Positions 1-6,269 of a stretch of 7,306 nt of DNA are shown piece by piece. Source of the stretch: Acidobacteriota bacterium (lineage in GTDB: Bacteria > Acidobacteriota > Terriglobia > Bryobacterales > Bryobacteraceae); contig CANNLB010000114.1 of the NCBI GenBank assembly GCA_947505565.1, forward strand, positions 1-7,306. Reading direction: 5' to 3'. Under the pieces are notes generated by a model. The model was not told the DNA's origin. It worked only from the letters and a program-made list of their open reading frames with translations, and did no database searches. Both the position numbers and the translations under genes were made by a program. Numbering within the stretch: position 1 is the first letter of the stretch; the number at the start of each line of letters is the position of its first letter.

Positions 1-456
1 CCCGCGCCGCATAGCCCAAAGGTTCATTCCCGAAATCAGCAACACCACAAGCCATCACTCTCGCGGCTTCACTCCATCCCAAGGCCCGAATGTTCCCTCC
101 GGCAACAGCGGCAGCACCACCAGAGCCATCAGCCCAAACCGAAACCCCGATCGCAACCCCTCCTCCGGCAACCGTTCCGCCCAGCCATGCAATCGCGCTT
201 TCTCCGCCAGCAAAACCTACGGCACCGCGATCATTCTTCTCGCTAACTTCCACTCCTCCACCCTCGCTCACAACACCGTCGCCAAGGGTGCATAATTGGC
301 CCCCAGCATCCCCGCCGTTCCCGCCAACCCGCCCAGCAGCGTAAAAGTCCGCATCCCCGCAAATTCGTCCCCCTTCCGTTGACGGTCCACGACCACCGCC
401 GCCCCACCTTGCGCCGCCACCGCCAACCCCACCACTTTTTCCCAGCTTATATCCAT
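1..456 (-). pseudogene. Decayed MgtC/SapB-DUF4010 family membrane protein gene, cut by the left edge
   Basis: Read from an ATG at 454-456, preceded by a purine-rich GGGGA, one frame runs unbroken to base 1 except for stops at 268-270 (TGA), 217-219 (TAG) and 55-57 (TGA). Before the first stop it reads as an MgtC-like N-terminus: a Gly/Ala-rich membrane segment, then DRQRKGDEFAGMRTFTLLGG, matching the family's acidic-RQ...AG(L/M)RT core. After the second stop, same-frame text such as EKARLHGW, PEEGLRSGFRFGLMALVVLP and FGPWDGVKPRE, followed by a hydrophobic stretch, resembles the DUF4010 half of the same family. Near 20-24 another frame gives LGYAAR, the expected continuation, so a one-base indel is likely. 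The two halves sit closer together than I recall for intact homologues, suggesting a lost segment of roughly 50 residues. Family assignment is from memory of the family pattern. Sequencing error is possible but would need several independent errors. Confidence 0.75.
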
Positions 457-478
457 CGGATTCCCCGTCTACATCCGC

Positions 479-484
479 TATAGT
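479..484 (+). promoter_or_regulatory. Candidate -10 element for tpx
   Basis: TATAGT matches the TATAAT consensus at five of six positions and ends seven bases before the tpx ATG at 492. This predicts transcription starting at or within a base or two of the start codon, giving a leaderless mRNA. No convincing -35 hexamer is found 16-18 bases upstream and there is no Shine-Dalgarno before the ATG. The element lies in the 35-base gap between tpx and the divergent pseudogene. It is a single short match, so confidence is limited. Confidence 0.35.
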
Positions 485-491
485 TGAAGTT

Positions 492-1007
492 ATGAATCGT
501 CCCGGTGCTATTACTATGCGCGGTAACCCCAAAGACCTCTCCGGCCCCGAACTCAAAGTCGGCGACCCAGCCCCCGAGTTCACCGCCGTCGACTCCACTA
601 TGAAGCCCATCACCCTCGCCGACACCGCCGGCAGCGTGCGCATCTTCTCCGTCGTCCCTTCGCTCGATACCCCGGTCTGCGACATGCAAACTAAGCGGTT
701 CAACGACGAAGCCGCCGCCCTCCCTAACATCAGGTTCTACACCATCTCCATGGATCTCCCCTTCGCCATGAAGCGCTGGTGTGGTGCTATGGGCGTCGAC
801 AACATGGCGATGATCTCCGACCACCGCAACGCCTCTTTCGGCGAAGCCTACGGAACCCTCATCCCCGATCTTCGCATCGAGTGCCGCGCCATCTTCGTCG
901 TCGACCAGGACAACACCATCCGCCACGTCGAATATGTCCGCGAAGTAGCCGAACACCCCGACTACGACGCCACCCTCGCCGTCGCCAAAGCCCTTTCGGC
1001 CACCTGA
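492..1007 (+). CDS. tpx: Thiol peroxidase Tpx (atypical 2-Cys peroxiredoxin)
   Basis: The 171-residue protein is of normal family length and aligns along its whole length with bacterial Tpx. It reduces hydrogen peroxide and organic hydroperoxides using thioredoxin-type reductants; E. coli Tpx is periplasmic, but no signal peptide is visible here. The peroxidatic cysteine is Cys63 in PSLDTPVC, with the conserved Thr60. The resolving cysteine is Cys97 in RWCGAMG, spaced as in family members that form an intramolecular disulfide. Arg132 in the ECRAIFVVD strand corresponds to the conserved active-site arginine. A third cysteine, Cys131, sits beside it and is not part of the usual pair. Other family signatures are SMDLPFA, SDHRNASFGEAYG and the EHPDYDATLAVAKAL end. 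The ATG at 492 places the usual short N-terminus before ITMRGNP; the in-frame ATG at 516 would clip that strand. No clear ribosome binding site precedes 492. The gene appears monocistronic, because the downstream operon has its own promoter. Confidence 0.95.
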   Translation: MNRPGAITMRGNPKDLSGPELKVGDPAPEFTAVDSTMKPITLADTAGSVRIFSVVPSLDTPVCDMQTKRFNDEAAALPNIRFYTISMDLPFAMKRWCGAMGVDNMAMISDHRNASFGEAYGTLIPDLRIECRAIFVVDQDNTIRHVEYVREVAEHPDYDATLAVAKALSAT

Positions 1008-1019
1008 AATCTTCTAAGA

Positions 1020-1060
1020 ACGGGGATTGACACTTCTAATCCTGGAATCTCGGTCCCCGT
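1020..1060. repeat. Inverted repeat ACGGGGA / TCCCCGT after tpx
   Basis: ACGGGGA at 1020-1026 is exactly complementary to TCCCCGT at 1054-1060, with a 27-base interval. It could be a weak transcript end for tpx or a protein-binding site about 75-110 bases upstream of the sigma-54 promoter, where enhancer sites often lie. The long loop and absence of a T-run argue against a classical intrinsic terminator. A chance match in GC-rich DNA is possible. Confidence 0.25.
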
Positions 1061-1074
1061 ACCGAACCATCCCC

Positions 1075-1154
1075 ACTGGTAAGTCGTTCAATTATCTGGT
1101 AGATTGTGCGCTAACCGCGTTGCTGTGAGGATGGCATTAGAATTGCATACCAGT
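1075..1154. repeat. Three CTGGTA words around the sigma-54 promoter
   Basis: CTGGTA occurs at 1076-1081 and again at 1096-1101, exactly 20 bases apart (about two helical turns). The complementary TACCAG is at 1148-1153, just after the -12 element. The first and third copies extend to a seven-base exact inverted match, ACTGGTA (1075-1081) and TACCAGT (1148-1154). The two direct copies are candidates for an upstream activator site and the third for a promoter-proximal site. There is no independent support. Confidence 0.3.
1132..1147 (+). promoter_or_regulatory. Sigma-54 (RpoN) -24/-12 promoter for the two-component operon
   Basis: TGGCAT, five bases, then TTGCA: the -24 GG (1133-1134) and the -12 GC (1145-1146) are separated by the required ten bases, and the surrounding letters fit the TGGCAY-N5-TTGCW consensus. 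Transcription is predicted to begin around 1157-1159, leaving a leader of about 36 bases before the GTG at 1194. The gene pair downstream encodes a kinase and a sigma-54-dependent activator, which makes a chance match less likely. RpoN itself is not in this window. Confidence 0.7.
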
Positions 1155-1193
1155 TTCACGGCGTAGTGTCTCTCCCGCTTCGGATACCCTGCT

Positions 1194-4121
1194 GTGAACG
1201 AACTGAAACGACAACTAATCGGCGCGCTCATCGTCATCATGACGGTAGCAGCTGTGCTTGCCGCCGCCGTTAACTTCCAGCAGCAGAATAAGTACGAGCT
1301 ACCCGAAGACGGCGTCACTTGGGTCGATCGTTCCACTCCCCTCCATCCAAAAGCCGTCATCGCCCTCCATATCGCCCCTGGCAGCCCTGGCGAAAAGTTC
1401 GGCATCCGCGAAGGTGATGTCCTGCGCCGCATTGGAACCCTCCCTGTCGAAAATGCCATCGACGTCCCCCAAATCCTCGTCGGCTCCGGTGCCTGGAAAA
1501 AGCTCGATTATTTCGTCGAACGCGTCGTCATTCGCCAGGGCGTCGCCGTTGCCCTCGAAACCAAACTCGCCCTCGTCGTCGAAGCCCGCACCGCCGGCAG
1601 CGCGGTGCTGTATCAATACGCCGTCGGTGCCGCCTATCTGTTCATCGGCCTCTTTGTCTTCTTCCGCCGCGGCTCGGCGCATCGTGCCGTGCACTTCTAT
1701 CTCCTCTGCCTCGCCAGCTTCGTCCTCAATACCTTTCATTACACCGGCAAACTCAATAACTTCGACAAAGTGATTTACTACTGTAACGTCTTCGCTGGCC
1801 TCTTCCTGCCGACTCTCTTCTTTCATTTTTCCGTCGTCTTCCCCGAACCCTCCCGTCTCTTCCGCGCCCGTTGGGTCCGCGTCGCCCTCTACGTTCCTGC
1901 TATGGTTCTCAGCGTCCTCTGGGTTTTAATTACCGCTTCCGTTCTGCGTCTCGATGTCTCGCTCATCGAACTCCGTTGGATGATGGACCGCGTTTGGCTC
2001 CTCTTTGTCGTCTCCGGCCAAATCGCTGGCGCCATCGTCCTCGCCCTCCGCTACCCCCGCGCCGAAGACCAGATCGTTCGCCAGCAGCTCAAATGGCTCC
2101 GCAACGGTGCCGTTCTCGGCGTCCTCCCGTTCACCGTTCTCTATGCCCTGCCCTTCGCCATCGGTGCTATCCCCTCAGCCCGTATGGAAATGGCGGTTCT
2201 CGCTCTCGTCCTCGTCCCCATCACCTGGGCCTACGCAATCTTTCGCTACCGCCTCATGGACGTCGACGTCATCTTCCAGCAAGGTTACGTCTATACCCTC
2301 GCTACCCTCGGCGTCCTCGCCGTATTCTACGGCCTGCTCGTCTCCATTACCGCCGGCCGCCCCTCCGGTCCCAACAACGTCCCTGGAGCCGAAAACTCCT
2401 CCAGCCGCCTTGACGACCTCTCCCCCGTCGCCCTGGTCGTGCTCATCCTCGTCGCCGCCTTCGTCTTCCAGCCCATCCGCAACTGGCTCCAGGAAATCCT
2501 GGACCGCTACGTCTTCTATCGCGACCGCTACGACTACCGCCGCACCCTCATCGAATTCGCCCGCGAACTCAGCGCCGAAACCGACCTCAACCGCATGTTG
2601 AGCTCCGTCTCTGACCGTCTCCTTCGCACCCTCTCCATCCAGCATCTCGCCTTCTTCCTCTCGGACGAAAAGCAGTCGGAAACGTTCCGCATGTACATGA
2701 CAGCCGGCCTCACTCGCCCCGTCCCCGATGTCATGGACCTCACGTTTCTCTCGTCCGAGATGGCCCGCGAAACCCCCTATCTTTTTTTCGAACGCACCCG
2801 GAACTTCATCGACGTCCTCGCCCGCGAATGGCCCGCCAGCGTCAAACACTCGATCGCCGACCTCGGCCTCACTTATTACATCCCCTGCACCTCCCGTGGC
2901 CGCGTCATCGCCTGGCTCGGCGTCTCCCGTACCGATAAAGGCGATTTCCTCTCCTCCGACGACGTCGAACTCCTCGTCACCCTCGGCGGCTACGTCGGCA
3001 TCGCCGTCGAAAACGCCCGCCTCTACCGCTCTCTCGAACGTAAGGCCGAAGAGGTCGAACGCCTCAAAGAATTCAGCGAAAACATCGTCGAATCCATCAA
3101 CGTCGGTATTCTCGCCGTCGATCTCGAGGACCGCGTCGAAAGCTGGAACACCCAGATGGAGCACCTCACCGGTATCAGCCGCCGGGACGCCGTCGACCGC
3201 CGCCTCCGCGAACTCCTCCCCGCCTTCCTCAATGACGAACTCATCCGCCACCGCGGCGACATCGGCATCCAGCATATCTATAAGGCGGCGCTTACGGACC
3301 GTATTGTTAACATCGCCGTCGCCCCGCTCATCTCAAAGGAGCAGGAACGAATCGGCCGCCTCATCATCTTTGACGACATCACCGAACGTTCCGAACTCGA
3401 AACCCGCCTCGTCCAGGCCGACAAACTCAGCTCCATCGGCCTCCTCGCCGCCGGCGTCGCCCACGAGGTGAACACCCCCCTCGCCGTCATCTCGACTTAC
3501 GCACAAATGCTCGCCAAGCAAGTCAACGGCGACGAAGCCAAGTCCCGGATGCTCGAAAAAATCGCCAAGCAAACCTTCCGCGCCAGCGAAATCGTCAACA
3601 GCCTTCTCAACTTCTCTCGCACCGGATCCACCGAGTTCGAAGATGTGGACATCACCCGCGTCCTCCGCGAAACCCTCTCCCTCATCGAACCCCAGCTCCA
3701 AAAATCGCAAATCCGCGTCCTCCATTGCTTCGAACCCAACCCCCGTCTGATCCGCGGCAACAGTAGTAAACTCCAACAGGTCTTCCTCAATCTCTTCCTC
3801 AACGCCCGCGACGCTATGGAGTTCGGAGGCGTCCTCGAAGTCAAAACCTCCCTTGAAGCCGCCGCCCTCCGCGTCGATGTCCTCGACTCCGGCCAAGGCA
3901 TCTCCCCCGATCTCCTCAGCCGCATCTACGATCCCTTCTTCACTACCAAAGGCGCCCAAAAAGGCACCGGCCTCGGCCTGTCCATCACATACGGTATCGT
4001 GAAAGAGCATGGCGGCTCCATCGTCGCCGACTCGACCCCCGGACAAGGCACCTGCTTTACCCTCGCCTTCCCCCTGGTCCCCAAAACTGTTGAGGAACCT
4101 CTGAATGCCCTCCGCCCCTAA
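1194..4121 (+). CDS. Multi-TM sensor histidine kinase with PDZ-like, GAF and PAS domains
   Basis: This 975-residue kinase probably senses an outside or membrane signal and phosphorylates the regulator encoded next to it. Residues 8-26 form a first TM after a KR-containing N-terminus. Residues about 40-125 are an extracytoplasmic PDZ-like domain (SPGEKFGIREGDVLRRIG). Nine more hydrophobic segments follow at about 137-157, 165-183, 193-215, 228-250, 266-286, 304-326, 331-350, 366-387 and 411-426; their basic loops obey the positive-inside rule and put the C-terminal half in the cytoplasm. FRYRLMDVDVIF (350-361) and DRYVFYRDRYDYRRTL (437-452) are motifs I associate with multi-TM sensor kinases. 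A GAF-like domain (about 455-611), a short coiled coil (608-630) and a PAS domain (about 628-730) precede HisKA, with phospho-acceptor His757 in AHEVNTPL. The ATPase domain has its N box (Asn866, Asn870), DSGQGI (898-903), DPFFTTK (913-919) and GTGLGLS (924-930), so it looks active. The start is GTG with only a weak CGGA at 1181-1184; the in-frame ATG at 1239 would destroy TM1. The gene overlaps the regulator gene by 17 bases. The stimulus is unknown. Confidence 0.93.
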   Translation: MNELKRQLIGALIVIMTVAAVLAAAVNFQQQNKYELPEDGVTWVDRSTPLHPKAVIALHIAPGSPGEKFGIREGDVLRRIGTLPVENAIDVPQILVGSGAWKKLDYFVERVVIRQGVAVALETKLALVVEARTAGSAVLYQYAVGAAYLFIGLFVFFRRGSAHRAVHFYLLCLASFVLNTFHYTGKLNNFDKVIYYCNVFAGLFLPTLFFHFSVVFPEPSRLFRARWVRVALYVPAMVLSVLWVLITASVLRLDVSLIELRWMMDRVWLLFVVSGQIAGAIVLALRYPRAEDQIVRQQLKWLRNGAVLGVLPFTVLYALPFAIGAIPSARMEMAVLALVLVPITWAYAIFRYRLMDVDVIFQQGYVYTLATLGVLAVFYGLLVSITAGRPSGPNNVPGAENSSSRLDDLSPVALVVLILVAAFVFQPIRNWLQEILDRYVFYRDRYDYRRTLIEFARELSAETDLNRMLSSVSDRLLRTLSIQHLAFFLSDEKQSETFRMYMTAGLTRPVPDVMDLTFLSSEMARETPYLFFERTRNFIDVLAREWPASVKHSIADLGLTYYIPCTSRGRVIAWLGVSRTDKGDFLSSDDVELLVTLGGYVGIAVENARLYRSLERKAEEVERLKEFSENIVESINVGILAVDLEDRVESWNTQMEHLTGISRRDAVDRRLRELLPAFLNDELIRHRGDIGIQHIYKAALTDRIVNIAVAPLISKEQERIGRLIIFDDITERSELETRLVQADKLSSIGLLAAGVAHEVNTPLAVISTYAQMLAKQVNGDEAKSRMLEKIAKQTFRASEIVNSLLNFSRTGSTEFEDVDITRVLRETLSLIEPQLQKSQIRVLHCFEPNPRLIRGNSSKLQQVFLNLFLNARDAMEFGGVLEVKTSLEAAALRVDVLDSGQGISPDLLSRIYDPFFTTKGAQKGTGLGLSITYGIVKEHGGSIVADSTPGQGTCFTLAFPLVPKTVEEPLNALRP
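4092..4097 (+). promoter_or_regulatory. Ribosome binding site of the response regulator
   Basis: GAGGAA lies seven bases before the ATG at 4105, inside the last codons of the kinase gene. It fixes the regulator start upstream of the kinase stop codon (4119-4121), so translation of the two proteins is probably coupled. Confidence 0.7.
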
Positions 4122-5532
4122 GGGCCGTATTTTAATCATTGACGACGAAGAAGACATCCGCGAATCTCTCGAAACGCTACTCTCCCTCGAAGGCTACATC
4201 GTCGAACTCGCCCCCCTCGCTAATGCAGGCCTCCGCTGCATGGAGGAATCGACCTACGACCTCGTCCTGCTCGACCTCATGATGCCCGATAAGTCGGGCC
4301 TCGAAGTCCTGGCCGAAGTCCGCCAGCGCGACCGCGCTACGCCCATCTTCCTGATCACCGCCTACGGCTCCATCGACGTCGCCGTCCGCGCCCTCAAGTC
4401 TGGCGCCAACGACTACTTCTCCAAGCCCTGGGACAACGAGAAACTGCTTATCGAAATCGAACGCCAAATCGGTAAGAGCCACCTCGAACGTGAAAACGTC
4501 GAACTCAAACGCGCCCTCAAGCAGCGCTATTCGTTCCCCAATATTGTCGGCAAAAGCGAGCGGATGCTCAAGGTGCTCGACCTTGTCACCCAGGTCGCGC
4601 CCTCCCGCGCCACCATCCTCATCACCGGCGAAACCGGCACCGGCAAAGAACTCATCGCCAAGTCGATTCATACCAATTCCACCCGCTCCGAACAGCCCTT
4701 CATCGCTGTCAACTCTGGCGGCCTCCCCTCCGACCTCCTCGAATCCACCCTCTTTGGCCACGTCAAAGGGGCGTTCACCGGCGCCATCGCCTCCCACAAA
4801 GGAGTCTTTGAAACGGCCAACCGCGGAACGATCTTCTTCGATGAAATCGGCAATATCTCCCTCGACACCCAAGCCAAGTTACTCCGCGTCATTCAGGAAC
4901 GCGAGTTCATGCCCCTCGGCTCCACCGACGTCATGCAAGTCGACGTCCGCTTAGTCGCCGCCACCAACGAAGATCTTAAGAAGTTAGTCGACGAACGCCG
5001 CTTCCGCGAAGATCTTTACTACCGCCTCAACGTCATCAACATCCCCCTGCCGCCCCTCCGCGACCGCAAAGAAGATCTCCCCCTTCTCATCCAGCACTTC
5101 TTCGATCGCTTCTGCCAGGAAAACTCGAAATTCCTCAAGCCCGATGGCAAATCGTCGCTCCAGTTCGAACCCGACGCTCTCCAACTCCTCATCGAACACA
5201 ATTGGCCCGGCAACGTCCGGGAACTCGAAAATGCGGTCGAACGGGCCGTCGTCCTCTCAAACGGACCCATCGTCCCCGTCACCGTCCTCCCCGACTCGCT
5301 CCTCCACTCCGGCGGCATCAAAATCCGGACGGACTCGACCGGCAACCTCCCCTCCGATGCCTCCCTCTACGAAATCGTCGCCGCTTTCGAGCGCCAACGC
5401 ATCATCCAGGTCCTCGAAACCGTCAACTACTCCCAGACCGAGGCCGCTGAAATGCTCCGCATTCCACTCTCCACCCTCAACCAAAAAATCAAGCGCCTCT
5501 CGATCGATATCAAAAAGGGCAACCGCCCCTAG
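4105..5532 (+). CDS. NtrC-family sigma-54-dependent response regulator
   Basis: This is a 475-residue cytoplasmic transcription activator and the predicted partner of the kinase just upstream. The receiver domain (about 7-122) has the acidic pair Asp13/Asp14, phospho-acceptor Asp57 in LLDLMMP, Thr85 and Lys107. The AAA+ sigma-54 interaction domain (about 146-385) has Walker A GETGTGKE (175-182), an intact GAFTGA loop (222-227) that contacts sigma-54, Walker B GTIFFDEIG (241-249), the arginine-rich REDLYYRL (301-308) and WPGNVRELEN (367-376). A Fis-type helix-turn-helix fills about 430-467 (QTEAAEMLRIPLSTLNQKIKRL). All catalytic motifs are present, so phosphorylation should drive ATP-dependent open-complex formation at sigma-54 promoters, plausibly including the one ahead of this operon. 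One small departure is SGG in AVNSGGLP, where relatives commonly have CAA or similar. The gene overlaps the kinase gene by 17 bases, and its TAG stop overlaps the stop of the convergent SDR gene. Family confidence is high; the regulon is unknown. Confidence 0.95.
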   Translation: MPSAPKGRILIIDDEEDIRESLETLLSLEGYIVELAPLANAGLRCMEESTYDLVLLDLMMPDKSGLEVLAEVRQRDRATPIFLITAYGSIDVAVRALKSGANDYFSKPWDNEKLLIEIERQIGKSHLERENVELKRALKQRYSFPNIVGKSERMLKVLDLVTQVAPSRATILITGETGTGKELIAKSIHTNSTRSEQPFIAVNSGGLPSDLLESTLFGHVKGAFTGAIASHKGVFETANRGTIFFDEIGNISLDTQAKLLRVIQEREFMPLGSTDVMQVDVRLVAATNEDLKKLVDERRFREDLYYRLNVINIPLPPLRDRKEDLPLLIQHFFDRFCQENSKFLKPDGKSSLQFEPDALQLLIEHNWPGNVRELENAVERAVVLSNGPIVPVTVLPDSLLHSGGIKIRTDSTGNLPSDASLYEIVAAFERQRIIQVLETVNYSQTEAAEMLRIPLSTLNQKIKRLSIDIKKGNRP

Positions 5533-6269
5533 CGAATACTCAGCGTCCCCCCGTCCACCGGCAAGCCCACGCCCGTTATGAACTCCGCCTCGTCGCTGCA
5601 CAAAAACAGCGCCGCGTGGGCCATCTCCTCCGGCCGCGCCATCCGTCCAATCGGCTGCGCCTTCGATAGCTTCTCAAACATCTCCGCTTCCCGCCCCGGA
5701 TAGTTCTTCGCAATAAACCCATCGACAAACGGCGTATGTACCCGTCCCGGCAGTAACGCGTTACAACGAATTCCCTTATCTAAGAAATCCTTCGCCACCG
5801 AGTAAGTCATCGCCAGCACCGCACCCTTACTCGTCCCGTAGGCAAACCGGTCTGCTATCGCCATCACCGAAACGCACGACGCCAAGTTCAAAACAACGCC
5901 GCCCCCGTCCGCCACCATGTGCCGCAGGGTCGACCGCAAACAGTTCGCCGGCCCAAACACATTCACGCGCTGCACCCGCTCAAACTCCGCTTCGGTCGTC
6001 GTCAACGCGTTCCCCACGTGCGCTATCCCGGCGTTGTTAACAAGGATGTCAATCCGTCCCCGCCGCCCATGGAGCTCGTTCACCACCGCCTCCACCCGCG
6101 CCCCGTCCGCGACGTCGCAAACGCTCACGATGGCCCCCTCTATCGCGCACATCTCCCGCTCCAACACCTCTACCGTCGCCCCTTCAACGATAAAGCGCTG
6201 GACAATCGCCAGCCCAATCCCCGACGCCCCACCCGTCACAATCGCCGTCTTTCCCGCTAAACGTCCCAT
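5529..6269 (-). CDS. SDR-family NAD(P)-dependent oxidoreductase (possible sugar dehydrogenase)
   Basis: The 246-residue protein has classical SDR length and motifs: cofactor loop TGGASGIG (12-19), NNAG (78-81), Asn103, and a catalytic triad of Ser131, Tyr144 and Lys148 in the order S-x12-Y-x3-K. The C-terminal pattern RCNALLPGRVHTPFVDGF, QPIGRMARPEEMAHAALFL and ITGVGLPVDGG resembles SDRs often annotated as fucose or 2-keto-3-deoxy-fuconate type sugar dehydrogenases; this is from memory and the substrate is not proven. Glu37 near the end of the second beta-strand hints at NAD rather than NADP. The segment between that strand and CDVAD (about 38-50) looks roughly ten residues shorter than usual. 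The ATG directly follows the TAG stop of the lactonase gene with no spacer, so the two are probably co-translated. It converges on the response regulator gene, the two stops sharing the palindrome CTAG (5529-5532). It is cytoplasmic; no signal peptide is seen. Confidence 0.9.
   Translation of the reverse strand: MGRLAGKTAIVTGGASGIGLAIVQRFIVEGATVEVLEREMCAIEGAIVSVCDVADGARVEAVVNELHGRRGRIDILVNNAGIAHVGNALTTTEAEFERVQRVNVFGPANCLRSTLRHMVADGGGVVLNLASCVSVMAIADRFAYGTSKGAVLAMTYSVAKDFLDKGIRCNALLPGRVHTPFVDGFIAKNYPGREAEMFEKLSKAQPIGRMARPEEMAHAALFLCSDEAEFITGVGLPVDGGTLSIR

Noticed and set aside
90..344. Proline/threonine-rich + strand frame opposite the MgtC-like remnant
   Set aside because: Low-complexity reading of C-rich DNA with no recognisable domain. 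The - strand carries the identifiable protein text.
1027..1032. Perfect TTGACA, a possible -35 hexamer after tpx
   Set aside because: No acceptable -10 hexamer lies 15-19 bases downstream (around 1048-1057). The sigma-54 element further on explains the operon better.
1008..1193. tRNA, small RNA or riboswitch in the gap between tpx and the kinase gene
   Set aside because: No cloverleaf, T-loop signature or strong stem series was found; only the inverted repeat, the CTGGTA words and the sigma-54 promoter stand out.
2175..3275. A long open frame (366 codons) on the - strand inside the kinase gene
   Set aside because: It is very rich in Asp, Glu, Gly, Ala and Val with no motif. This is what antisense reading of GTC, GCC, CTC, ATC and TTC codons produces. 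The kinase frame on + has clear domains throughout.
3333..4157. Second long - strand frame opposite the kinase ATPase region and the start of the regulator gene
   Set aside because: Same acidic antisense composition, and it crosses two well-supported genes with conserved motifs on the other strand.
1194..5532. PrsK/PrsR, the PEP-CTERM/exosortase-linked two-component pair
   Set aside because: The regulator class fits, but the kinase carries a PDZ-like domain and PAS that I do not associate with PrsK, and no exosortase or PEP-CTERM gene is in the window.
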